Source of the DNA: Oehlia diaphana | Taxonomy: Eukaryota > Glomeromycota > Glomeromycetes > Glomerales > Glomeraceae | Assembly: GCA_003833135.1 (NCBI GenBank) | Contig: QZLH01000277.1 | Coordinates: forward strand, 26,528-90,164 | Direction: 5' to 3' | DNA length: 63,637 nt | Program-made: the position numbers and the translations under genes | Part shown: positions 10,448-20,451 of the stretch, piece by piece | How positions within the stretch are numbered: the stretch's first letter is position 1 | Layout: every line of letters starts with the position of its first letter | The notes under the pieces: generated by a model | Database searches by the model: none | Told to the model about the DNA's origin: nothing | The model's input: only the letters and a program-made list of their open reading frames with translations

Positions 10448-11910
10448 GGCAAGAATTTTATATTTTTAATATTATTTTGGTTAAATTTTGATTTTTTATT
10501 AAATAATTTTTTTTTTTTTTTTTATTTAGTTTTAATAATAACTGATATGAGGGAGAGATTAGCGTTATAACGTTATTTAATGTTATTTTATATCATTTAA
10601 CGTCATTTAACTTTATTACACTTATTTTTAACTTTATTTTATTATACTTATTTTATTATACTTATTTAACTTTATTATATAAACTTTTTTTTTTTTACTT
10701 ATTTATTATCTATTTTATCTCGATTCATTTTATTATAAATTATATAAAATATATATATTTCCTTTTTTTCAAATTCTATAATCAAATATGTTTACCTTGT
10801 ACCGATTACAAAGTTATGGCGCAAAATGTACTCGTCTCCAAATACGTGCCACAATGTGTTTCTGAAACTCTTTATTATATTACCAAAAATAATAAAGTTT
10901 TTTTTTGCCCAATGACATATGATACAGATATTTTGTATTATGCAATGCGGAAAATTTACATATACATAAAAAAAAAATTAAAAATTTAAAGATTTAATAA
11001 ATATTTTATTTTGCACAAGTCTATAAAAGTAATTCAAGATAATTAAATCGCGTAACAGTAAATTTTTTGCAGGTAAATTTAAAAAAAATCTAAAGTTTGG
11101 TAATTGGTGCTGGTATAACGATTAATAACATTGTTTACGTATTTACGATTAAAAACATAAAGGAGAACTTCCCCGGTCATCAAAAATATAAAAAATATTA
11201 TCACAATTGAATCTATCATTTTGGCGTTTTTAAAATGTAACTAAACAATAATCCGATTCCATAAGTCGACAGTTATTTTATCTTTTATTTATCTTTCAAA
11301 ATTCTTTTAATTTGAACGGATTTACCGAAAGTATGAAAATAGGTACAAAAAACGAGGATAAATAAACTAAATTTAGGATTTTCGTAAAATGGAAAAATGG
11401 ATAAATTGCAATGTTTTACAGGTAATAGAATCATGCATTTAAAGATCAAAATTGTTAAACGTATTACAAGTTTATTTATTATTTATACAATCTGAATTAT
11501 TTTAATAACAAGCGGTAAGTTTTTTTTTTTATTTTTTATTCTTTCCCTTTTTTCTCTAAAAAAGAAAAAGAATAATTAAAAAATAAAAAATAAAGAAAAA
11601 ACGAAAATATTTTATTAAACGAAACAAATGACACGAAAAAGATTCGTCTTTAATTATATATATTTTAATCAATTATAGATTTTATTAAGAAAAACAAAAA
11701 AAATTAATTAATTAATTAATTAATTAACGATAAGTTGATATCCTCCTCCCTTTATAAAACGAATTATTGATTTTTTTGTGACTTACTCCATATTTCTTTA
11801 TATCCTCCTTATTTTCCTTATTTCTCTATTTCTCAATATTTTTTTGTACCATAAAAAAAGATTAAAAATCATTCCTAGTTATACCCTCTTTAATAAAATA
11901 ATGTAAAAAA
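10448..11910. other. Intergenic, low-complexity AT-rich
   Basis: No supported gene. About 10555-10690 consists of degenerate repeats of 'taactttattatacttattt'. 11690-11725 is an (ttaa)n microsatellite. The last 150 bases before 11911 are pyrimidine-rich and probably the promoter and leader of the membrane-protein gene. Confidence 0.5.
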
Positions 11911-13286
11911 ATGGCTCCTTCTACTTTATCCGATTGTAATGGGAGTTTATCATTCACGAAACTATTATGTCGTGTAAGTGGTTCTCAATTATGGGTTTAT
12001 TATACAACAATAATAATTTGTATTGTTGTAAGTTTATTTGCCCTCTCCGTTTTATTATATAAATATTTTCACGACAAATCTCCTTTATGGGGAGATCATC
12101 TTTTCGAACCCATAACTGGATTCCTTTTTTGGGTTTCCATACATTCGTTATGTAAGTATCTTAGGTGCAATAAATGGTATCTCTTTAATTTTGTTGAAAT
12201 TAACCAATTCTTCTTTTTAGTCAGGGCCCTGGATTTGTCTATTGTGGCCATTGACTTGTTCCCTTATAACATCATATTTGAAAGTTTTATAAATTATGCC
12301 GGTTGGACTTGTGGTCAATTTGCTATCGTGACTTATATCGCGGGAACGTAAGTATATAATTATAAATATATAATTTGTTTATGTCGTAATTTCTTTATTA
12401 AGCCACGTTAAATATTTCTTCCCTTTCCTCTTATTTAGTTTTAAAGCGATACCAAAACTAGCCTTCCATCGTCCAACGGAAATTCGACATGGTAGGGAAC
12501 CATTAATTCCAGGTCATAAAACAGTCCTGATAGTATATTGGAGCTATATTAGTTATATTGGAGTGATTGTTACGGTTTTTTCATGTCTTAAGGGATATGC
12601 CATACAAAAGGAAAATCTAATACTATATAAATTAACACAAGGAATCCTACTTATTAGTTTAAGCATTGCCAATATTATTTGTGTATTGGGTTTAGTTAAA
12701 TATGGAAGATTCTTGGTTGTTTTGACAACCGAGAGTGTTAGATTGGTGAGTGGTGGAGAAGAAGGACAACAAACTCATAAAACCCATTTAAAAAAGGTAT
12801 TTCAATCACATAAAATTCCTCCCAAAATATTATTTTTTTTTTTATTTAAGATTAAATTTTTTTGTACATTTACAGTTAAAGATTATTAATTTTGCTTTAA
12901 CGGCGATTGTGACTTGGTCTTCTATCATTTGTATCACATGGGCTGTTGTAATATTAGTCTATTCAAAATCATCTTATGCGTTGAAATCTTCACCGGCATC
13001 TTTATTTACCATGATACTAAGTTTTACGACACATATTGGTTATTCTTTTACGATGATGGCCTCTATTCTTGCTATTATTCATGGGTAAGTAAATTTATAC
13101 ATTTTTTTTAAAAAAAAAATATTGTGAAATTAATCATATTCGTTTTTCGATTTTAATAGTGAATTATGTCCAAAATATATAGATAATACGGAAATTTTAA
13201 GTTTTGTTACTACTTACTCAGATAGTAAAGAAATTGAAGGTTTCGGCGGTGTTAGCAATAATAACCATAGTATTACACGAATTTAA
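11911..13286 (+). CDS. Multi-pass (about seven-span) membrane protein, five exons
   Basis: Model: join(11911-12151, 12221-12347, 12439-12796, 12876-13084, 13160-13286). All introns are GT-AG and phases close exactly, giving 353 residues. Hydrophobic segments: about 28-50 (containing 'IIICIVVSLFALSVLLY'), 66-82, 82-100, 108-122, then two in exon 3 ('VYWSYISYIGVIVTVF', 'GILLISLSIANIICVLGLV') and two in exon 4 ('WSSIICITWAVVILVY' and the segment ending 'TMMASILAIIHG'). That makes seven or eight spans. The N-terminus is short and the C-terminal tail is polar and Asn/Ser-rich. The layout is compatible with a seven-transmembrane receptor-like protein, but I see no signature of a known GPCR class, so it is left as a membrane protein of unknown function. 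Neighbours do not suggest a role. Confidence 0.85.
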
Positions 13287-14138
13287 ATGATCATTGGAAT
13301 TACAAATGAAGTATAAAGTTTATGTGGTTCTTGTTTGTTTTTAATAAATAAGAATTTTTTTTGTAAAAAAATAATTAATTCGTGATTCGTCAATTGCACG
13401 GTGCAAATTTATGTCGATCATTGGTAACATTCCTTAAACGTATGAACAACATATTTTAATATATAAATATTTGTCATAAAGTTTCAAATATTTTATCTTT
13501 TAAAATAAATTTTTCACTTTTATTTGACACCCATTCTCTGCATGAATCACGAATTAACCTTTTTTATTCTTTGCAAATAAACCCAGGATAATGACAAATT
13601 TGACAAATTGTCTCCCGCGTCGCACTTCTCTGTTGTGATCTGCAGGGATTTCGTTATACAAATCTGTATTAAATACTTTAATATTTTAAACTTCATATAA
13701 TTTGATTACTTCAAACCTTTTTTTAGAACATAAAATGAAAAAATGAAGAAAAAAAATTAAAAAATTAACTAAATAAAAAAAGTATAAATATAGTAAAAGG
13801 TAAATGATTTGTCTAGATTTTTTAACAGTTTTTTTTGAAATTACAGCATAATTCAATTATTTTTTCAATTTATATCAACTAAATAAGTTTAATCTAAATA
13901 CATAATTATTTAAATAAATAACATTATGCAAAATTTTGAATTTTATTTTGTAATATTTGGTTTAACAAAAATATAAACCAAATGAAATTATTTGAATAAT
14001 TAAATTACAGACATTAATTCTTCTTCAATTTATACAATTAAATTACATCAGGACCCAGAAATATACATACAGGGGTAGGGTACACAGATGCGTCGCCATC
14101 ATAGTGGAATTAGACGGAGTAAAGTTTTGATTTGCGTA
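13287..14138. other. Intergenic flank left of the DNA transposon
   Basis: No gene seen. 14137-14138 is the TA that flanks the left end of the transposon. Confidence 0.5.
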
Positions 14139-14164
14139 TAGTGGGTGACACCATATCACATCCA
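14139..14164 (+). repeat. Left terminal inverted repeat of the DNA transposon
   Basis: Begins 'tagtgggtgacaccatatca'. It pairs with the reverse complement of 17531-17556 at 20 of 26 positions. Confidence 0.85.
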
Positions 14165-14474
14165 ATAAAATTGATGATCTTTAAATATTAATAAAAAAAT
14201 GTTGAGAAATTATATTTATCAAAACTCAACATAATTCAATACTTCTTGATGAATTCTATTTAACTACGTTGAGATAATTAAAATCGGATTATTGTATCAA
14301 AAGTTATAAGCTTTTAAAATACAGAATTTTATTATATTTGGTTCTGATTTGGCCATATAATTTTGGCTTACATTACAATATTTCAGCCAGAATTACATAT
14401 GTATAACATAGTGGATTTTTATATAAATATCATAATGCTATCGTAATGTATGTAAATCCAATTTGTAATCAATC

Positions 14475-17356
14475 ATGCCAAGAGTAAAAAAAAAGGTTTT
14501 ACATTTGCGAAAAATAGCAAAAATTTCTGCAGAAGAAAAACAACAAAAAGTATACTAAATAAACTAGAATCAATTTATTTTTTTTTTATATTATAATTTT
14601 AATTTTTTTTTAGTCTTTTGAAAATATAGATGATAATGAAGAATATAATTCCTCTGATAATGAGGATTTAGACATGGAATTTGAATGGGAGAATAGATAC
14701 TTTGAGAAAAAAGGAAGCTTATTTCAAATTCTAATTGATAATATGAAAATTTTAAAATCATCTAAACGTCCACTTACATATCATGGAAATTTTGTTAGAA
14801 CTAAAAGAAGGAAGAGGAAGTCTATACATGAAGCTATTAAGACTAATGGTCAAACATTAGATAAAATTTTCATATTAAGTAAAGAAAAAATTGATGGTGA
14901 AAGGAAAAATAATGATGAAAGGGAAGAATGGGATAATGATGATGAAAAAGAGGAAAGAAATAATGATGAAGAATGAAAAGAAAGAAATAATCAATTAATA
15001 AATGAATATATTATAGAAATTGAAAATAAACTTAAAATTGATAAAAATTTAACACCAGGCTAAAAGGTTCGATTCAAAGCAGTTCAATACTTTTTTCAAT
15101 TACAAAAATCTGGTCATCGTAAATTGGCATATCGGCGTGTTTATTCATTGGTGCAGATTACATGTTAATGCTAAGCCACCCTAATTAAAATTCATTTAAA
15201 ATAACTTTCTAGAAGAGAAGTAATAGAAGAATAAAAATAAAAGTAACAAAAAAGCTGTTTAAGCCTTCTTTAATATCCACTTTCAAAAAATTATATATGT
15301 AAATAAAAAACTACAAAAGAAAAAAAAGAAGTTAAAACAAGTTTTTTTTTTAAAAAAAAATAGTCAAAAAGAATGAAAAAGATAGTTAAAAATAAAATAA
15401 AAATATCAACTATAACTATTTATGCAACTTATAATATGACCTACTGTACTTATGTCAGATGGGTTATAACTATGTCAGATGGGTTTGAACGAGTTTTTTT
15501 ATAATGTTTTTTTGTCATAGCGGATGATAGTACGATCGAAAAATTTTTTTTATTAATCTGCAATTTCGCCTAATATGAAGCCTGTGTATGCTAATCAATT
15601 TGGTATTACATAAAAAATATTTACAACGTAATTACGTTCTATAATTGCAATGAACTAAATTCGCCCATATGGAATCTGCTAAAATTGTTGCATAATTACT
15701 AAATCGTGAAAAATGGTTTTTAAAATGTGTTCGATTATAGACTAAATCATATGCATTATATAATGATATTCTACAAAGTGGTCATGGTAAATATCTGGAA
15801 AAAAGTTTACTTGAAGATGAAGATGTTCAGCTTAAAGTTTCATCATATTTACGAAAAGAAAAATATAATGTAACAATTCAAAATTTTTGCAATCATGTAT
15901 CATCAGAAATATTGCCATCATTAGGAATTGAAATAAAAATAACAATAAAGTAAAAGATCAAATATTTACTTTTATGTTTTTAAATAATATTTAATAATTA
16001 ATAATAACTTTAATTTTAAGCACTCGAACAGCAAATAGATAGTTGAAAAAAATGGGATTTGTTTATGACAGATACCAAAAAGGAATGTATGTAGATGGAC
16101 ATGAAAGACCAGATGTTATTGAATACCAAAAACAATTTCTTGAAGAAATTAGCATGTAAATTTATTTAAAAATAATAAATTAAATAAATTCAATTGAGAT
16201 AATTTAACATATAAAATTATAATTTTATTTAGGTATCAAAATCTAATGCCAACATTTGAAGGTAATAATCTTGAGCAATATATTGATCCAATTTTAAATA
16301 ATAATGAAAAGTTACACATACTTGTTACTTATGATGAAACTACATTTCAATCAAATAACGGTCTGAAATCTGAATGGATGTCAAATGGAGAACAACCTTT
16401 ACGTAAAAAAGGTCAAGGACGTTCAATTAATATTAGTGATTTTTTGACAGATACTATTGGAACTTAGACAACCTTAGAATGAAATTTATAGACCATTCAC
16501 GCATATACCGTTATCAGCATCTAATAAATTAATTGACATTATCACATTAGAAGGAAGATTAAAATTAAATGATGATCAAATAAAAGAGGTGGAAAATTCT
16601 ATGCATTATGAAACATGTGTAATGATTAATTCAGGTAAAAATTTTGACGGATGGTAGAATATAGACAAATTGATTGAGCAGGTAAATACTGTTTATAAAT
16701 AAAAAATAGATGATATTATAATATAATTAATATTGATATTGATAATTATTTAGATAGAAAATCGGGCTATTCCTATATTTGAAAAAACTCATCCAGGAGA
16801 AATTGCTATATTTGCCTTTAATAATTCTTCAAGTCATGGAAAATATGCCGATGATGCATTAAATGCAAATCACATGAATCTAAATCCAGGTGGAAAACAG
16901 GCTAAATTACGTGATACGGTCTTTAATAGACAAATTCAATATATGAATTTTCCAGATGATTATCATGACAGAAATCTACGTGAAAAACCTAAAGGAATGA
17001 GAATTATTTTAGAAGAAAGAGGTTTGTGGCCATCAATAGGATTGAGAGTATATTGTGGTAATAATGAATATAATGTTAATTCTCAATGTTGTGCAAAACA
17101 TATTCTTTTAAATCAACCTGATTTTCTTAATACTAAACCTTTAATTCAAGAAATTATTGAAGTGAAAGGTCATAAGGTTATTTTCTATCCAAAGTTCCAT
17201 TGTGAACTTAATTATATTGAAATGTACTGGGGAGCAGCTAAATGGTATGCTCGTCAGCAATGTAATTATAGTTGGATGGGATTACAAAGAGTTGTTCCAC
17301 TAGAAAATATGCTAGAAAGTCTGCACGATATATGGATTGTTATAGAAAAGGTTTAA
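14475..17356 (+). pseudogene. DDE transposase, inactivated
   Basis: N-terminal exon from the ATG at 14475 ('MPRVKKKVLHLRKIAKIS'), a short intron, then the exon from 14613 that reads through 14973 before an in-frame TGA. The frame continues in pieces: 'FKAVQYFFQLQKSGHRKLAY' near 15070-15150, 'LEKSLLEDEDVQLKVSSYL' near 15800, 'MGFVYDRYQKGMYVDGHERP' near 16050. Further on are 'VTYDETTF' (first catalytic Asp) at about 16325, 'IFAFNNSSSHG' at about 16810, and 'FYPKFHCELNYIEMYWGAAK' (catalytic Glu) at about 17190-17240. The second catalytic position, normally Asp in 'FAFDNSS', is Asn here. At least four stops lie in frame, two of which replace expected Trp codons ('ANR*LKKMG', 'DGW*NIDK'). About 15170-15730 has no recognisable transposase sequence and may be an intron or a later insertion. 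Confidence 0.85.
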
Positions 17357-17530
17357 ATGCTAAACAAGCTGAATATGCTGTAAAAAAATTTAAGTCACAT
17401 AGAACAATACCAAATTCGATTTTGGTAATTGAATATGTAATTCTAATTGGTTTAAATGTAAATCATGTGATTTATTATGATCACGTGATATATTATATAA
17501 ATGAATAAAATTTGGCCGTTTAAAAAAAAG

Positions 17531-17556
17531 TGGATGTGTTATCCTGTCACACACCG
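17531..17556 (-). repeat. Right terminal inverted repeat of the DNA transposon
   Basis: Reverse complement begins 'cggtgtgtgacaggataaca'. It is followed outside by TA at 17557-17558. Confidence 0.85.
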
Positions 17557-17558
17557 TA

Positions 17559-17867
17559 TTTCGAGTTTACTTAGGGAGAAAAAGTGGATTTTGAACAACG
17601 TTTTTGACTTTACATATGAGCAAACGAATTTTGCTGATCATACCCAAAAAAGGGTAGATCAATTTTAACGAAATTGAAAAAGTTGAATAAATCGAAAACG
17701 GTGTTCTAAACCTCATTGTGTGCTCTAAGTAAACTTGCAGAACAGGTCAAAATGCACTTAGTATATTTTTATTTGGAAGGTTTCATATATAATAAAGAGT
17801 TTTATTTAAAAAAAAGAAAAATCTCTAAAGTCACGTGTTTCTACCCCTGCTTTAACGGTCCCCTTTA
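17559..17867. mobile_element. MITE copy 1, left end missing, abutting the transposon
   Basis: Shares ordered blocks with a full-length copy at 58928-59312: 'agtttactta', 'ctttacatatgagcaaa', 'aaatcgaaaacgg', 'ctaagtaaacttgcaga' and 'cacttagtat'. Its right end reads 'gctttaacggtcccc', the inverse of a GGGGACCGTTAAAGC-type terminus like that of the full copy. The left outer end is absent; the sequence starts right at the TA that flanks the DNA transposon. Confidence 0.7.
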
Positions 17868-18032
17868 TTTGGAACTAAGATTGTCGGATTGTCGATAATG
17901 GTCACACGAGCTTGTGAAACCGATTGCGAATAATAAATATAATTTTTTTTTTTCTTTTACCGTATTAAATGTGATTTCTCTCTTTTTTTTCCTAATATCG
18001 AAAAGTTTTTTTTATACAATTTTGAAAAAAGA

Positions 18033-20102
18033 ATGCAATCTCTTAATTTGAAAGAAAAAAATAGTAACAATAAGAATGATGATAAGTCTTGGGAATGTTT
18101 TCGTAATTTTGTTAATGTACACATGTGGGATGGTTTTGTATACTTATTCATTGTAGTATGTGATTCTGAGAAGGAATTGGATTGTCTTAAGGGTGATTTT
18201 GATGAAATGAGGAATAGAATTTACTATTTGTATAGTAATGAAGGTACTAGTGAAGATAAATATAATACGACTAACGAAATAATAGATCAATATATAAGAA
18301 GTCGATTTAAAAAGAATGAGGAGATGCGTAACAAAGTAATGATATCAGTATTTAGACAACTTGAATCTCATAATGTTTATGACTCATCTCTATCAAATAT
18401 GATTCATTTATTTGACAAAATGTCTAGGTTTCAATTAAAATCATTGCGAAATATGTTTATATCGCGTATTTATGGGTATTCTAAATTCAGTGAATATTTA
18501 TATAAAAGTTGGAGCAGGAAATATTATACAAAGAATAATATATATGAAGATTTTCGTCCAGAAGATAAAAAAGTCAAACAGAAAGTTTATCAAAACATTG
18601 ATGATACAGAGAATAAGAAAGATGATGAATATCATCAAGAAGATAAAAAAGTTAATGCAAAAGAACAAAATGTTGATCAAAATATTGACCAAAATAAGAA
18701 CAAACATTATACAGAGAATAAGAAAGATGAAGATTCTTATCAAGAAGATAAAGAGGTTAATACAAACGAACAAAGAGTTGGTCAAAATATTGACCATGAT
18801 ACAGAGAATAAGAAAGATGAAGACTTTCATCAGAAAAATAAAAAAGTTAATGTTGAAGAACAAAAAGTTGACCAAACTATTGATCAAAACAAGAGCAAAT
18901 TGTCAAATGCTAATGAATCCAAGTCTGAACACGAAGAAAATAATACTCAAGACCAAAGTATGGAAGAAAAAAAGCATGATTATAAAGAAACTATCAGCAG
19001 CTCTTCAACAAATAATATCTCAAAGAAAAGTTCTAAATCAAAAAATAAAACCTTGACGAAATCGACTAAATCTATCGCCTCTGATAATACAATAGAAAAG
19101 AAATCTAAAGGAACTCAAAAAAGAGCTTCTAAAGTAGAAAAATTGCAACAAGAAATTGAAACATTACAAGAAAATCAAAAAAGTGAAGTAGAAAAATTGC
19201 AACAAGAAATTAAAGCATTGCGGCAGGAAGCTGCTAATCACCAGGCGGCGTTAGGTGGAATTATGGATGTTGGATGGCGTGATAATGATTCTAATAATTC
19301 TATGCAACTTACAAGGGACATTGAAAAACTTCAAAAAGATTTAGATAATTTTACTAGGGTTAAACGTAGTGGTATTGAGATAAAAATCGATGCCGCAAAT
19401 AGACTTATTGAAGATTATGGGTGTAAATTATCTAAAGAAAAAGATAATATAAAGTTAATATTGGGTGCAGTTTTACAACAACATTTGATTAAATTCATTT
19501 TAGAATTCGCGGATAGCTATTTTAAACAGATATTTAATAATAATATTGAAAAAGATCAAGAAAATGATTCTACATCCTGTATAATTGATGATAAGTTAGA
19601 AGCTGTCATTTTATCCAGAATAAAAGAATTAATTAAGCTGACAACTCGTTTTGGGGAAACTCGCACGGGAACCGATGGGCATTCTCGAGTTTTACCAACT
19701 AAATTACGACAGCAAATTTATGCAGCATTAGGTCAGCGAGGTTTTGCCAAATCGGATCATCCATTCATTACTCAGTTAACAAAAAATATTATAGATGAAA
19801 TGAATAAATATCGGATTATAGAATCTGCTGATAAGAATTCAAAGATAACTACGATTATTTTTCAAGTTATCCGAATTTTTTATTTTCGTCTTCACACACA
19901 AGAACCAGTTCCTTCATGGGAATTTTATAAAAGTGGTGATTGTTTCAATCCTGATGTTATGGATCAGATTGGACAAAGCGGTGAAGGAGAATCGGAAGTA
20001 GAAATTTGTTCATTCCCTGCTGTAGCTTTAATTAAAAATTTAGATGATGAAGCAAAAAGGGTATTTACTAAAGCTCAAGTGATAGTCAGACCAAAAAAGT
20101 GA
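18033..20102 (+). CDS. Cluster partner protein A (coiled-coil family of unknown function)
   Basis: 689 residues, no intron; ATG chosen because the conserved N-terminal helix follows at once. Residues about 20-47 hold the family's hydrophobic N-terminal segment ('GFVYLFIVV'). Residues about 190-290 are a Lys/Glu/Asp/Asn-rich region with three degenerate repeats of about 35 residues ('TENKKDED..QEDK.VN..EQ'). A heptad region near 365-400 ('KVEKLQQEIETLQE') precedes the shared C-terminal domain. That domain reads '(H)QAALG..MDVGWRDND..N', 'LPTKLRQQIYAALGQRGF', 'FYFRLHTQEPVPS', 'VEICSFPAVA' and a terminal 'KAQVIVRPKK'. Six more family members lie in the next 28 kb. It converges tail-to-tail with Hsp70-like gene H1 (349 bp apart). 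I do not recognise the family; the hydrophobic helix could be a membrane or packing element. Confidence 0.9.
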   Translation: MQSLNLKEKNSNNKNDDKSWECFRNFVNVHMWDGFVYLFIVVCDSEKELDCLKGDFDEMRNRIYYLYSNEGTSEDKYNTTNEIIDQYIRSRFKKNEEMRNKVMISVFRQLESHNVYDSSLSNMIHLFDKMSRFQLKSLRNMFISRIYGYSKFSEYLYKSWSRKYYTKNNIYEDFRPEDKKVKQKVYQNIDDTENKKDDEYHQEDKKVNAKEQNVDQNIDQNKNKHYTENKKDEDSYQEDKEVNTNEQRVGQNIDHDTENKKDEDFHQKNKKVNVEEQKVDQTIDQNKSKLSNANESKSEHEENNTQDQSMEEKKHDYKETISSSSTNNISKKSSKSKNKTLTKSTKSIASDNTIEKKSKGTQKRASKVEKLQQEIETLQENQKSEVEKLQQEIKALRQEAANHQAALGGIMDVGWRDNDSNNSMQLTRDIEKLQKDLDNFTRVKRSGIEIKIDAANRLIEDYGCKLSKEKDNIKLILGAVLQQHLIKFILEFADSYFKQIFNNNIEKDQENDSTSCIIDDKLEAVILSRIKELIKLTTRFGETRTGTDGHSRVLPTKLRQQIYAALGQRGFAKSDHPFITQLTKNIIDEMNKYRIIESADKNSKITTIIFQVIRIFYFRLHTQEPVPSWEFYKSGDCFNPDVMDQIGQSGEGESEVEICSFPAVALIKNLDDEAKRVFTKAQVIVRPKK

Positions 20103-20451
20103 ACATTTAATTCATTTATTGTATTTTTATAAATGAGAATCTGGTGTCAAATTATTCGATCAAATATTTCTCTTATTATGGTCTATTTTCTTGTATAGTG
20201 ACATGTATTTTTAAATCATCAGGTTTAACCTTTTACATTTTATTAATATTGTAAATTGTTTGATGTAGAGAAAAATGCAATAAATAAATAAATTCAAATT
20301 CGTAGTATTAAAAAGATAAAAAATACGTATATATTAATTTTATTTTAATAAAATTTTTTTGGTAACTAATATACAGTACAGTAAGTGCAAAAATAGATAC
20401 AGTACATCTATTAACGAATAACAGATAAATATTAAATAAAAAATAAGTATA

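Larger units (their letters stand above)
14139..17556 (+). mobile_element. Decayed TA-flanked DNA transposon (Tc1/mariner-superfamily-like) with 26-bp TIRs
   Basis: A 3.4-kb unit bounded by inverted repeats 14139-14164 and 17531-17556 (20 of 26 positions match; shared core 'ggtgtgtgaca..ata.cacatcca' allowing mismatches). TA dinucleotides lie immediately outside both ends (14137-14138, 17557-17558), the target duplication typical of Tc1/mariner relatives. Inside is a broken DDE transposase on the plus strand. Copies of this transposase type, with 'YD..QKGMYVDGHERPDV' and 'PKFHCELN(Y/F)IE', are widespread in fungi. The element is inactive as read. Confidence 0.85.

Noticed and set aside
15060..15080. 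tRNA B-box-like ggttcgattc
   Set aside because: No A box or cloverleaf; it lies in the transposase coding remnant.
18472..19056. 194-residue Lys/Ile-rich frame overlapping partner gene A
   Set aside because: Shifted-frame shadow of the charged repeat; the A frame is the conserved one.
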